Shown here in pieces: positions 14,431 through 23,263 of a stretch of 28,381 nt of DNA (position 1 is the stretch's first letter; each line of letters opens with the position of its first letter). Position numbers and translations under genes: made by a program. Origin of the DNA: Pleionea sp052032335 (lineage in GTDB: Bacteria > Pseudomonadota > Gammaproteobacteria > Enterobacterales > Kangiellaceae); contig JBPEWV010000014.1 of assembly GCA_052032335.1 (NCBI GenBank), positions 1 to 28,381 of the forward strand, in the 5' to 3' direction. The notes below the pieces were generated by a model. It had not been told where the DNA came from. It did no database searches and was given only the letters and a program-made list of their open reading frames with translations.

Positions 14431-15750
14431 TTAACCTTTGGCCTTGGCGTCTAGTTGCTTCAAATGCTCCAACTTTTTACCAATCTGAATTTCAAGCCCA
14501 CGGTCAACGGGCTGATAGAAATCCTGCGAATCAATTTCATCGGGCCAATAAGACTGCCCCGCAGAATAAGCTTCTGGCTCATCGTGAGAATATCGATAGG
14601 TCTGGCCATATCCTTCTTGCTTCATTAATTTTGTTGGCGCGTTTCTCAAATGTACCGGTACATCGCACCCCGGATCGTCCTTTACGTATTGTCGGGCTGT
14701 ACCATAAGCTTTATACACAGCATTACTTTTCGGTGCCGAAGCCAAATACAATATCGCCTGGGCGATCGCCAGTTCACCTTCGGGAGACCCCAATCGTTCC
14801 TGAACCTCCCAGGCATTTAGCGCCAAGGTTAATGCCCTGGGATCAGCGTTGCCGATTTCTTCGCTCGCCATGCGTACCACCCGCCTTGCCACATACAAAG
14901 GATCGCATCCACCATCGATCATTCGGCAAAACCAGTATAAAGCGGCGTCTGGCGACGACCCACGGACCGATTTATGTAGGGCCGAAATTTGTTCGTAAAA
15001 AACATCTCCTGCTTTGTCGAAATGTCGCACCCGATCACCGATCACCTCAGCAATGTGATGTTTTTCAAGACTGACGCCCGCTTCATCGGCAGCAAAGTCT
15101 GACGCAATTTCAAGATAATTGAGCAGTTGCCGAGAATCACCATTACTGGCATTTATCAACAACGTTTCGGCATCTTCAGAGACTGTTAATTGCAACTCCC
15201 CCAACCCACGACTTTCGTCAGACAGTGCTGAAGCAATCAATGACTTTAATTCTTCATCTTTTAGCCGGGTGAGTCGATACACTCTGGAGCGAGACAAGAG
15301 TGCATTGTTTAACTCAAAAGATGGGTTTTCTGTTGTTGCTCCAATAAAAACGAACGTGCCATCTTCGATGTAAGGCAAAAATGCATCTTGTTGTGACTTG
15401 TTAAAGCGATGTACTTCGTCAACAAACAACAGTGTTTTATTGCCTTGAACTTGCGATTGCTTGGCTTTCTCCACAGCCGCTCGAATATCTTTCACTCCAC
15501 TCATAATGGCGGAGACAGAAATAAAATTGCACGCAGTTTCTTCGGCAATCAACCGGGCCAGCGAAGTTTTTCCGACACCGGGAGGGCCCCATAAAATCAT
15601 TGAATGCAACTGATCAGTTTCGATGCATTTTCTCAGCGGTTTGCCTTTCGACAGCAAATGAGTTTGACCAATGTACTCGCTTAAATTTCGAGGACGCATG
15701 CGATCCGCCAGAGGACGATAAGGCTGACTGGATTCAAATAAATCGTTCAT
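14431..15750 (-). CDS. rarA: Replication-associated recombination protein A
   Basis: AAA+ ATPase (RarA/MgsA, Mgs1/WRNIP1 family) acting at stalled replication forks and single-stranded DNA gaps. The 439 residues contain Walker A GPPGVGKT at 55-62, Walker B LLFVDEVH at 107-114, sensor 1 FIGATTENPSF, and the arginine-finger region SRSRVYRL. The C-terminal tetramerisation domain includes DAALYWFCRMIDGGCDPLYVARR and ends with the family's DRGLEIQIGKKLEHLKQLD. The start ATG follows lolA by 16 bp, as in E. coli lolA-rarA. Confidence 0.96.
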   Translation of the reverse strand: MNDLFESSQPYRPLADRMRPRNLSEYIGQTHLLSKGKPLRKCIETDQLHSMILWGPPGVGKTSLARLIAEETACNFISVSAIMSGVKDIRAAVEKAKQSQVQGNKTLLFVDEVHRFNKSQQDAFLPYIEDGTFVFIGATTENPSFELNNALLSRSRVYRLTRLKDEELKSLIASALSDESRGLGELQLTVSEDAETLLINASNGDSRQLLNYLEIASDFAADEAGVSLEKHHIAEVIGDRVRHFDKAGDVFYEQISALHKSVRGSSPDAALYWFCRMIDGGCDPLYVARRVVRMASEEIGNADPRALTLALNAWEVQERLGSPEGELAIAQAILYLASAPKSNAVYKAYGTARQYVKDDPGCDVPVHLRNAPTKLMKQEGYGQTYRYSHDEPEAYSAGQSYWPDEIDSQDFYQPVDRGLEIQIGKKLEHLKQLDAKAKG

Positions 15751-15766
15751 AAAAATTACTGGCTAC

Positions 15767-16483
15767 TTATTGCTGTGGCAGAACTTCTTCGCCGCCCGAA
15801 ATTTCACTGGTACGAGAATCGAGTACATCCACGCCTTCGGGTGGCACAAACTCAAACAAAGAATCGTCTAAGCCCTGATTAACTTCGACTTCCGCAAATT
15901 CAACAGAGGTCTGTTGCCCCAGTGTGTCTTTCAGTAAAATCTCCATTAAAGCGTTACCTTTGAATAAAACCAACATTCGCTCAAAGGTATACTCTTTCAC
16001 TTTGGGTTGCAGCTCGAAGGTTTGCGCCTCAGAACGATCACCCGGCAGTTGTTTTACCTGAAAACTTTCACTCAGTGTTTCGGCGCTGGCGCCGAGAAAA
16101 AATACCGGCGTATTACCCATTGCCTTATTCAACGATTCGATATTTACTTGGTCCAGGTCCTGGTCAAAGGTCCACAAAACTTCGCCATTAGAGACCAACT
16201 TCTGTTGAAACGGTGACTCCGTATGCCAGATAAATTTAAACGGTTTTTTCAAATAAAAGGTTCCGCTCGACTTATCTTTTGTATTGCCAAACTGATCTTT
16301 AATCTGCTGTTTGAATGTCGCCTTGATACTGTTGATATTCTGAGTAATCGCAACCAGTCTGTGTACGTCAGATACTGTTTCAGTTTCTATTGTTGTTTGC
16401 TCTTGTGTTTCTCCCATTACGTAGGTTGAAAACGAAAAGAAAACGACACAAACAAGTAAGTAATTCCATAAATTCAATTTCAT
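15767..16483 (-). CDS. lolA: Outer membrane lipoprotein carrier LolA
   Basis: Periplasmic chaperone that takes lipoproteins from LolCDE and hands them to LolB. The 238 residues start with a signal peptide (MKLNLWNYLLVCVVFFSFSTYVMG). The LolA fold shows INSIKATFKQQIKDQFG, SSGTFYLKKPFKFIWHTESPFQQKLVSNGEVLWTFDQDLDQV split along the barrel, and DSLFEFVPPEGVDVLD. It is longer than E. coli LolA (203 residues) because of a spacer after the signal peptide and an acidic, Gln-ending tail. It lies 19 bp downstream of ftsK. Confidence 0.94.
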   Translation of the reverse strand: MKLNLWNYLLVCVVFFSFSTYVMGETQEQTTIETETVSDVHRLVAITQNINSIKATFKQQIKDQFGNTKDKSSGTFYLKKPFKFIWHTESPFQQKLVSNGEVLWTFDQDLDQVNIESLNKAMGNTPVFFLGASAETLSESFQVKQLPGDRSEAQTFELQPKVKEYTFERMLVLFKGNALMEILLKDTLGQQTSVEFAEVEVNQGLDDSLFEFVPPEGVDVLDSRTSEISGGEEVLPQQ

Positions 16484-16502
16484 AAATAACCTTGATTATC
16501 GA

Positions 16503-18818
16503 TTAATGTTTCGGTGGCGGTGGCGCTATCACTTCACGCATTCCATTCGACTGCATTTCACTGACAACCCCAGCCGCTTCCATCTCTTCAATCATACGCG
16601 CTGCACGGTTATAACCAATTTTTAAACGTCGTTGGATACCCGAGATTGAAGCACGGCGCGATTCGGTAACAATCTGAACAGCCTGATCGTAAAGTTCATC
16701 TCGTTCTGCACTTGCCTCCTCCTCACTGCCTTTTGGAATTCCCATCATCTCTGTTTCGGAAACGCCCGAAGTGATGGCTTCTTCAAATTCCGGTTCTCCG
16801 CGTTTTTGCCAGTCGGCAACCACGCGATGCACTTCGTCGTCATCAACGAAGGCTCCATGAACACGCTCAGGAATGTTTTTACCGGCCGGTAAATAAAGCA
16901 TGTCCCCCTGCCCCAACAAGTTTTCTGCGCCCATTTGATCGAGAATGGTTCGCGAATCAATTCTCGAAGAAACCTGGAATGCTATGCGCGATGGAACATT
17001 CGCTTTGATTAAACCGGTAATTACATCAACCGAAGGTCGCTGGGTAGCAAGAATTAAATGAATTCCCGCCGCACGTGCTTTCTGTGCGATTCGGGCGATC
17101 AACTCTTCAACTTTTTTACCGACAATCATCATCATGTCGGCCAACTCATCGATAACAATGACAATTTGAGGTAAGGTTTCTAATTCTGATGGCGCATCGC
17201 TCATATCATCTTGTGGTGTCCATAAGGGATCTTTCAGCGGCTCGCCCGCTTTGATGGCGTCTTTGACCTTTCGGTTGTAACCCGCCAGATTTCGTACGCC
17301 CATCGCTGCCATTAAGCGGTAACGTCGCTCCATTTCTGCAACGCTCCAGCGCAGCGCATTGGCCGACTCTTTAACATCGGTCACCACAGGCGCCAACAGA
17401 TGCGGAATACCATCGTAAACCGATAATTCCAGCATTTTTGGATCGATCATGATAAAACGAACATCTTCGGGCGTTGATTTGTACAGAATACTGACCAACA
17501 TGGCGTTCAAACCGACCGACTTACCTGAGCCGGTGGTACCAGCAACCAGTAAGTGCGGCATTTTCGCCAGATCAATAACCACCGGGTTGCCCGATATATC
17601 CTTGCCTAATGCCATGCTCAATTTTGAGCGTGAACCATCGAATTCTTTTGAGCCGACAACTTCTTTCAGTCGCACCATTTCCCGATGTTCATTGGGCAAC
17701 TCAATCCCGATGTAAGGCTTGCCCGGTATAACCTCAACCACACGAACGCTGACCGATGCCAATGCTCGTGCCAAGTCTTTTGCCAGATTGGTAATTTTGC
17801 TGACTTTTACACCCGGTGCTAAATCGAGTTCATAACGTGTAATTACCGGCCCAGGATTAACCGCAACCACTTCCGCCTTGACGCCAAAGTCGGCCAGCTT
17901 TTTCTCCAGCAATCGCGACATGGCTTCCAGTGACTCTTCTGAAATCGGATGCTGGGTTTCACTCGGCTCATCGAGCAAGTTCATTTGTGGAAGTTCACCT
18001 TCAACCGGTTCATCAAAAAGTTTCTGCTGCTTTTCTTTTTGCACCCGTGGGCTTTGTTCGATTTTGCTGACAACCGGCTCGATTCGGATCGGAGTTCGGG
18101 TCTCGCGTTTTTCTTTCGCCACTTCGATGGCTTTCTTACGCGTTTCTTTTTTCTCTTCGTATTCTTTCTTCTCACTTCGCCGTTCTTTAAATTCTTGCCA
18201 ACGAGTGCTGATAAAAGACATTCCATTTAAGACTTTTTCGCCAATTTGTTCCATTAAGCGAAACCACGACAAACCAGTAAATAATGTAAAGCCAGTCAAA
18301 AACAAGGCCAGCAAAATTAGCGTTGTGCCCAATGCATTAAACGCATGGAATAACGCATCGCCAACAATACTGCCAAATACACCACCCGAGGTGTAACTGG
18401 GTTGCACTGCGGGATCATTAAAATTCAAACCGGCAATTGCCGTACCGGCAAGTAGGGTCAGTAGAAATCCACTGCCCCTGAGTAACCAGTAACGCCAATC
18501 GTGTTGTTCAATCAAACTGCGCTCACGAAAAATTAGATAAGCCAGGTAGGTCACCATGAAAGGAAAAACATAAGCCAGATAGCCAAACAGTTGTAAAAAC
18601 ACATCGGCCAGCCATGCGCCGGCACGTCCGGCTGAGTTTTGAATCGTTTCACCTGAACCGGTGTAGGTCCAACCTGGATCTTGGGGATGATAAGTGGCCA
18701 GCGCCAATAAGAGAAATAACGCTAACGCGCCCAGACAAATCACCACGCCCTCTCGAATTCGAGTGCTTAGCGATGTCATCTTGTCGGTCGGCTCTGCTGT
18801 TGTTTGTTTTTTAGCCAA
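16503..18818 (-). CDS. ftsK: DNA translocase FtsK
   Basis: Septal DNA pump that clears the chromosome terminus and activates XerCD at dif. The 771 residues comprise four N-terminal membrane segments (about 23-43, 74-97, 110-132, 155-185), a short charged linker (about 205-290, rich in Lys, Arg and Glu), the RecA-like motor with Walker A GTTGSGKS (427-434) and Walker B VIVIDELAD (553-561), and the winged-helix gamma domain at 705-771 that reads polar KOPS sequences and contacts XerD. The linker is far shorter than the several hundred residues of E. coli FtsK (1329 residues). The start is TTG (18816-18818) with AGGT eight bases upstream; an ATG 13 codons in is an alternative. Confidence 0.96.
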   Translation of the reverse strand: MAKKQTTAEPTDKMTSLSTRIREGVVICLGALALFLLLALATYHPQDPGWTYTGSGETIQNSAGRAGAWLADVFLQLFGYLAYVFPFMVTYLAYLIFRERSLIEQHDWRYWLLRGSGFLLTLLAGTAIAGLNFNDPAVQPSYTSGGVFGSIVGDALFHAFNALGTTLILLALFLTGFTLFTGLSWFRLMEQIGEKVLNGMSFISTRWQEFKERRSEKKEYEEKKETRKKAIEVAKEKRETRTPIRIEPVVSKIEQSPRVQKEKQQKLFDEPVEGELPQMNLLDEPSETQHPISEESLEAMSRLLEKKLADFGVKAEVVAVNPGPVITRYELDLAPGVKVSKITNLAKDLARALASVSVRVVEVIPGKPYIGIELPNEHREMVRLKEVVGSKEFDGSRSKLSMALGKDISGNPVVIDLAKMPHLLVAGTTGSGKSVGLNAMLVSILYKSTPEDVRFIMIDPKMLELSVYDGIPHLLAPVVTDVKESANALRWSVAEMERRYRLMAAMGVRNLAGYNRKVKDAIKAGEPLKDPLWTPQDDMSDAPSELETLPQIVIVIDELADMMMIVGKKVEELIARIAQKARAAGIHLILATQRPSVDVITGLIKANVPSRIAFQVSSRIDSRTILDQMGAENLLGQGDMLYLPAGKNIPERVHGAFVDDDEVHRVVADWQKRGEPEFEEAITSGVSETEMMGIPKGSEEEASAERDELYDQAVQIVTESRRASISGIQRRLKIGYNRAARMIEEMEAAGVVSEMQSNGMREVIAPPPPKH

Positions 18819-18835
18819 AGCGATCTACCTGTACG

Positions 18836-18856
18836 ATTAATTTCCCCAAAATTAAT
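18836..18856. promoter_or_regulatory. Inverted repeat upstream of ftsK
   Basis: ATTAATTT / AAATTAAT, a perfect 8-bp inverted repeat around CCCCA, in the short lrp-ftsK gap just before the ftsK start. It could be an operator or a leader hairpin. The AT-rich arms fit a protein site better than a terminator. Confidence 0.3.
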
Positions 18857-18893
18857 GTTCCTATCATAACACGGACTGACGCCGTTCAGAGTC

Positions 18894-19382
18894 TTAGGCA
18901 ATATGAATTTCAGAAGATTCCTTAACTTCTTCCATCACCACATAAGTTCGCGACTCGCTTACCCCGGGAAGTGTGAGCAATGTCTCCCCCAGAAGCGTTC
19001 GATAAGCGGCCATATCGACTACACGAGCCTTTACCAAATAATCAAAATCTCCCGACACCAGATGACACTCCAGTACTTCGTGCAGATCTCTGACCGCACT
19101 TTTGAAATCCAGAAATACATCGGGCGAGGTTTTCTCTAAGGTAATTTCGACGAAAACCAGTAGACCGTATTTTAATTTCTGAGGATTAACTTTGGCTGAA
19201 TAGCCTGTGATGTAACCTTCCGACTCCAAGCGCTTTACCCGCTCCAAACAGGGGGTTGCGCTAAGTCCCACCCTTTTCGCAAGCTCGACGTTCGCCATCC
19301 GGCCATCTTTTTGCAATTCTCGTAGAATCGACTTATCGATTCGATCGAGTATTCGACCACCATCACTCATAGAATCAGTCAC
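18894..19382 (-). CDS. lrp: Leucine-responsive regulatory protein
   Basis: Global feast/famine regulator, 162 residues (E. coli Lrp 164). It has an N-terminal helix-turn-helix (LDRIDKSILRELQKDGRMANVELAKRVG... then LSATPCLERVKRLE) and a C-terminal RAM ligand domain (VFVEITLEKTSPDVFLDFK, ECHLVSGDFDYLVKARV, LLGETLLTLPGVSESRTYVVMEEVK). These blocks are close to E. coli Lrp itself, not only to the AsnC family. The start is GTG (19380-19382) with AGGA close upstream. As in E. coli it precedes ftsK. Here it is divergent from ald, a likely target. Confidence 0.95.
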   Translation of the reverse strand: MTDSMSDGGRILDRIDKSILRELQKDGRMANVELAKRVGLSATPCLERVKRLESEGYITGYSAKVNPQKLKYGLLVFVEITLEKTSPDVFLDFKSAVRDLHEVLECHLVSGDFDYLVKARVVDMAAYRTLLGETLLTLPGVSESRTYVVMEEVKESSEIHIA

Positions 19383-19508
19383 TTATCCTGTTTAGAATAC
19401 GTAAAACAGTATATCACGCTGTTATTTAATTGTATTCAGTGAGATATATTGTCGCATTAGGACTATACTTGCGCCTTTAAAAGTCAGGATCAGTCATTGG
19501 AGAAAACA
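19383..19508. promoter_or_regulatory. lrp-ald divergent control region
   Basis: 126 bp shared by the divergent lrp and ald genes. It is AT-rich, with TATACT (19464-19469) as a possible -10 for ald but no good -35 at the right distance, which would suit an activator-dependent promoter. GGAGA at 19499-19503 is the ald ribosome-binding site. Confidence 0.4.
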
Positions 19509-20627
19509 ATGCTTATTGGTGTACCAAAAGAGATTAAAAATCACGAATATCGTGTTGGTATGGTTCCGGCCAGTGTTCGCGAACTTATCGCCCATGGGCA
19601 CGAGGTTATTGTTGAGCACAACGCCGGGATCGGCATTGGTTTTACCGACCACGATTATCAGGCAGTCGGTGCGTCAATCAGAGAAACCGCCGAAGAAGTC
19701 TACGGCGAAGCCGAAATGATCGTCAAAGTTAAAGAGCCTCTGGCCAATGAACGCAAACATATCCGCGAAGGCCAAATTCTTTTCACTTATCTGCACCTGG
19801 CGCCCGATGTTCCTCAAACCGAAGATTTGTTAAAAAGTGGGGCTATCTGCATCGCTTACGAAACCGTGACAGGCGCTGCCGGAGGTTTACCTTTATTGGC
19901 CCCCATGTCCGAAGTCGCAGGGCGAATGTCAATTCAGGCCGGCGCACAATGTCTCGAAAAATCCCGTCAGGGTCGTGGCATGTTGTTGGGCGGAGTACCC
20001 GGCGTGTCACCCGCCAAAGTCGTGATAATCGGTGGTGGTGTCGTAGGCAGCAATGCCGCACAGATCGCCGTAGGTATGGGTGCGCACGTGGTCATTCTGG
20101 ATCGCAACATCGATGTATTGCGACGCATTAACCAGCAATTCGGTGCCAGTATTGAAACGGTATTTTCCAGCAAAGACGCATTGGAACAACACGTTCTCGA
20201 AGCCGACCTGGTAATAGGTGGAGTTCTGATACCGGGCGCTTCTGCACCCAAGCTGGTTACCAAAGAAATGGTTCATCAAATGAAACCGGGGGCTGCTGTG
20301 GTTGACGTCGCCATCGACCAGGGTGGCTGCTTTGAAACTTCCAAAGCAACCACTCACGATGAACCGACTTACATAGTTGACGATGTGGTGCATTACTGTG
20401 TCGCCAATATGCCCGGAGCTGTGCCCTACACGTCAACTTTTGCTCTAAACAACGCAACCTTGCCCTACATCATTGCATTGGCCAACAAAGGCTACAAAAA
20501 AGCTCTGGCAGACGACAAACATCTATTGAACGGCTTGAATGTTTACCGCGGCAAAGTCACCCACGAAAGTGTTGCCGAGAGCCAGAATCTGGCGTTTGTT
20601 GATCCAAGAACGGCATTGGGCATCTAA
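19509..20627 (+). CDS. ald: Alanine dehydrogenase
   Basis: NAD-dependent oxidative deamination of L-alanine to pyruvate and ammonia (reversible), cytoplasmic hexamer. From ATG 19509, preceded by GGAGA, the protein is 372 residues, usual for the family. A TTG 12 bp upstream would add only four residues. Catalytic residues are visible at their standard positions: Arg15 (EYRVG), Lys75 (IVKVKEP) and His96 (YLHLAPD). The NAD-binding Rossmann motif is VVIIGGGVVGSNAA, and VDVAIDQGGC holds the conserved aspartate. It is transcribed away from lrp and ends at a strong terminator. Regulation by Lrp in response to alanine or leucine is plausible by position. Confidence 0.96.
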   Translation: MLIGVPKEIKNHEYRVGMVPASVRELIAHGHEVIVEHNAGIGIGFTDHDYQAVGASIRETAEEVYGEAEMIVKVKEPLANERKHIREGQILFTYLHLAPDVPQTEDLLKSGAICIAYETVTGAAGGLPLLAPMSEVAGRMSIQAGAQCLEKSRQGRGMLLGGVPGVSPAKVVIIGGGVVGSNAAQIAVGMGAHVVILDRNIDVLRRINQQFGASIETVFSSKDALEQHVLEADLVIGGVLIPGASAPKLVTKEMVHQMKPGAAVVDVAIDQGGCFETSKATTHDEPTYIVDDVVHYCVANMPGAVPYTSTFALNNATLPYIIALANKGYKKALADDKHLLNGLNVYRGKVTHESVAESQNLAFVDPRTALGI

Positions 20628-20661
20628 TCCCGACACCGTTTAGACCGGTTCAATAACGCTT

Positions 20662-20690
20662 AAAAAGCCACCACTTGGGTGGCTTTTTTT
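20662..20690 (+). terminator. Terminator after ald
   Basis: AAAAAGCCACC / GGTGGCTTTTT with a 5-nt loop and a T run, about 35 bp past the ald stop. Confidence 0.88.
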
Positions 20691-20800
20691 ATGATTCATA
20701 AAATTGATGATAGAAATCGTTGGAATATCATTGTTGATTGCCGGGTAAGTTATTAAACTTATGCCCAAATCATGAATACAACCCCAATTGGAGTGAACCA

Positions 20801-21754
20801 ATGAGCGAAGTGAAGCACCGCAAACTTCTAATTTTAGGATCTGGCCCTGCTGGCTATACGGCTGCCGTGTACGCAGCACGTGCCAATCTAGAGCCGGTAA
20901 TAATTACTGGCATGCAACAAGGTGGACAACTCACCACAACCACCGACGTCGATAACTGGCCTGGCGACAATGACGGTGTTCAAGGTCCTGAATTGATGCA
21001 GCGCATGGAAAAACACGCTCAACGCTTCGGAACCGAAATCATTTTTGATCACATCAACGAAGTTAACCTTAAACAACGTCCTTTCCAGTTAAAAGGTGAC
21101 TCCGGCAGCTACACCTGCGATGCCTTGATCATTGCTACCGGCGCTTCTGCGAAGTATCTGGGCCTAGAATCTGAAAAGGCCTTTATGGGTAAAGGTGTGT
21201 CAGCATGCGCTACCTGTGATGGTTTCTTTTACCGCAACCAGAAAGTGGCCGTTGTCGGTGGTGGCAATACCGCTGTTGAAGAAGCTCTGTACCTGTCAAA
21301 TCTGGCTTCCGAAGTTCATCTGATCCATCGCCGTGACGATGTAAGGTCAGAAAAAATACTCAGAGACAAGCTGCTCGAACGTGCTGAGAAAGGCAATGTG
21401 GTTTTGCACTGGAATCGTACATTGGACGAAGTTCTGGGAGACGAGTCGGGGGTTACCGGTTTACGCATTCGAAGTACCAAAGACGACTCCACAGAAGAGC
21501 TGGATGTTCACGGAGTGTTTATCGCAATTGGCCATCAACCGAATACCCAGATTTTCGAAGGTCAATTGACTATGAATAACGGCTACATAAAAATTAATTC
21601 AGGTCTCGAAGGCAATGCCACACAAACCAGCATTGAAGGCGTGTTTGCCGCTGGCGACGTAGCTGACCACGTTTATCGTCAGGCAGTAACTTCGGCTGGT
21701 GCTGGCTGTATGGCCGCACTGGACGCAGAAAAATACCTCGACAATCTCGAATAG
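20801..21754 (+). CDS. trxB: Thioredoxin reductase
   Basis: FAD- and NADPH-dependent reductase that keeps thioredoxin reduced. The chosen start ATG 20801, preceded by GGAG at 20790-20793, gives 317 residues (E. coli 321). Visible are the FAD-binding GSGPAG at 13-18, the redox-active pair Cys136-Ala-Thr-Cys139 (SACATCDGFFY), the NADPH-binding VVGGGNTAVEEALYLS and HRRD, and the C-terminal FAD motif GVFAAGDVADHVYRQAVTSAG. In E. coli trxB lies next to lrp; here ald is placed between them. Confidence 0.97.
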   Translation: MSEVKHRKLLILGSGPAGYTAAVYAARANLEPVIITGMQQGGQLTTTTDVDNWPGDNDGVQGPELMQRMEKHAQRFGTEIIFDHINEVNLKQRPFQLKGDSGSYTCDALIIATGASAKYLGLESEKAFMGKGVSACATCDGFFYRNQKVAVVGGGNTAVEEALYLSNLASEVHLIHRRDDVRSEKILRDKLLERAEKGNVVLHWNRTLDEVLGDESGVTGLRIRSTKDDSTEELDVHGVFIAIGHQPNTQIFEGQLTMNNGYIKINSGLEGNATQTSIEGVFAAGDVADHVYRQAVTSAGAGCMAALDAEKYLDNLE

Positions 21755-21774
21755 ACTCTCAGTTCGTTATTAAA

Positions 21775-21800
21775 TTGCACCTGACTCAAAGCAGGTGCAA
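21775..21800. terminator. Convergent hairpin, trxB / PilZ gene
   Basis: TTGCACCTG / CAGGTGCAA, a perfect 9-bp stem whose loop contains the stop codon of the PilZ gene. The T run is weak on both strands, so termination may be only partial. Confidence 0.5.
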
Positions 21801-22457
21801 CGACCGCAAGATTTCCTGATAAACAAAGGCTTTGAGCAAAAGACGATCTTCGTCGTCGTTAAAGTCAAAATGAAAACCGTACCAATTTTTAAGCGATTTG
21901 CTGCCGTTTCTTTCAACTTCATAATTTCCTTTATTACGAATGTGACACTCCAAGGTCACCACTTTATCAATCTCGTCCAAATTCAACGTCATGGTCAAAC
22001 TCAACTGATCGCCGATCAATGCGATCTTTTTCGAACATTCCAGCTTTCCACCCAGTACGCTCATATTCGTGACAGTGACTGAAATAGGGTTACTTTTATG
22101 AGTTTCGTTGATTATGGTGGCCGAAATATCAGTATTCACACGCACAGCATTTCGCACTTCGATAGCCTCCACCTGTTTCGGCATTTCCAGATGTACATAG
22201 GGGCTGGGCGATGTTCGCATACTTAAAACTTTGGACGAAAAGCCACTGGCAACATTGTTTACCACAAATCGAAGCGTTACCATCTGATCTTCGCGTAGAA
22301 AAATGGGTTTCCCCTTGGTTTCGCAAGGTGCTGAGATAATAACGCTGCGCTCTGGCAAAAAACCCAGAAGTTTTACCGGATAACGCGCGTCAGAATCTGC
22401 AGATGCCTGTAATTGCATGACATCGCCCATTTTTAAGCCTAAATCAGAAAAACGCAT
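21786..22457 (-). CDS. PilZ domain protein (YcgR-like)
   Basis: Probable cyclic-di-GMP effector, 223 residues. An N-terminal beta domain of the YcgR-N/PilZN kind (about 5-105) is followed by a PilZ domain (about 112-215) with both c-di-GMP-binding motifs intact: RNAVR (the RxxxR motif) and NMSVLGG (N/DxSxxG). This two-domain layout is that of flagellar brakes such as YcgR and of related regulators of motility or exopolysaccharide. No flagellar or polysaccharide genes are nearby. The gene is convergent with trxB and divergent from aat. The output partner is unknown. Confidence 0.87.
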   Translation of the reverse strand: MRFSDLGLKMGDVMQLQASADSDARYPVKLLGFLPERSVIISAPCETKGKPIFLREDQMVTLRFVVNNVASGFSSKVLSMRTSPSPYVHLEMPKQVEAIEVRNAVRVNTDISATIINETHKSNPISVTVTNMSVLGGKLECSKKIALIGDQLSLTMTLNLDEIDKVVTLECHIRNKGNYEVERNGSKSLKNWYGFHFDFNDDEDRLLLKAFVYQEILRSLHLL

Positions 22458-22533
22458 TAAGTATTAGTCCATCTTTTGATTAGAATAGGTTTTCACTGCT
22501 AATTGTAGACATAAACGCCATGGCTGAGAAGAA

Positions 22534-23250
22534 ATGACTTTAGAGCTTCCATACATCGAACGTGCCAGTGATTTTCCTGACGTCACTACCGCTTTGGTTG
22601 AGCCCAATGGGTTACTCGCGTTTGGCAATAATCTGTCCAACGATGTGCTACTCGGCGCTTATTATCGGGGCGTATTTCCCTGGTTCAATCCGGGTGAACC
22701 GGTATTTTGGTGGAGCCCAGACCCTCGCGCTGCGTTTTTTCCTGACGACACCCAACCCTCGAAAAGCCTGCGTAAACAACTGAGAAAGCCAGATTTTAAA
22801 GTTACCTTAAACGCCGATTTCTCCGGAGTCATCGAAAAATGCGCCGAATCCAGTGCGAACCGCAGCGCTACCTGGATTACTGACGATATGATTAAAGCAT
22901 ACACCAACTTGCATCTGGCCGGATTTGCCCACTCCATAGAGGTCTGGCACGAAAATCAGCTGGCCGGAGGGCTATACGGTGTTTCCCTGGGTAAATTATT
23001 TTTCGGAGAATCCATGTTCCACCGCGCAACCAATGCTTCGAAAATTGCCTTGTTTTATCTGCTTAAACATTGCCAAAGTCTGCAATTTCCTCTGGTCGAT
23101 TGCCAAATGCCCAATCCGCACCTCATGAGCCTCGGGGCAAAAGAAGTTTCCAGAGAAGATTTTCTGCGCTATCTTTATGAATACAGAGACGAAAATATTC
23201 CCTCTGATTTTTGGGCGGCAAAAACTTTGTCTGATAATTACCAGTTTTGA
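22534..23250 (+). CDS. aat: Leucyl/phenylalanyl-tRNA-protein transferase
   Basis: Transfers Leu or Phe from aminoacyl-tRNA to proteins with N-terminal Lys or Arg, making N-degrons for ClpS-ClpAP. The 238 residues match E. coli Aat (234). Signatures are the N-terminal GLLAFGNNLS, YRGVFPWFNPGEPVFWWSPDPR, and the catalytic GGLYGVSLGKLFFGESMFH followed by NASKIAL, VDCQMPNPHLMSLGA. The start ATG is preceded by GAGAAGA. It is followed almost without a gap by a second tRNA-protein transferase gene, and clpA/clpS lie close by. Confidence 0.96.
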   Translation: MTLELPYIERASDFPDVTTALVEPNGLLAFGNNLSNDVLLGAYYRGVFPWFNPGEPVFWWSPDPRAAFFPDDTQPSKSLRKQLRKPDFKVTLNADFSGVIEKCAESSANRSATWITDDMIKAYTNLHLAGFAHSIEVWHENQLAGGLYGVSLGKLFFGESMFHRATNASKIALFYLLKHCQSLQFPLVDCQMPNPHLMSLGAKEVSREDFLRYLYEYRDENIPSDFWAAKTLSDNYQF

Positions 23251-23263
23251 ATGGAACAGACGC

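Noticed and set aside
14415..15074. 219-codon frame on the plus strand opposite rarA
   Set aside because: It lies antisense to a clear, full-length rarA. The translation has no recognisable motif, is rich in Pro, His and Arg as antisense frames often are, and there is no supporting context.
17878..18396. 172-codon plus-strand frame opposite ftsK
   Set aside because: Low-complexity Ser/Phe-rich translation created by the Lys/Glu-rich FtsK linker read backwards.
23177..23263. Extended N-terminus of bpt overlapping aat
   Set aside because: The added residues are the aat 3' end read in another frame. Family homology begins just after GTG 23264, which has its own ribosome-binding site.
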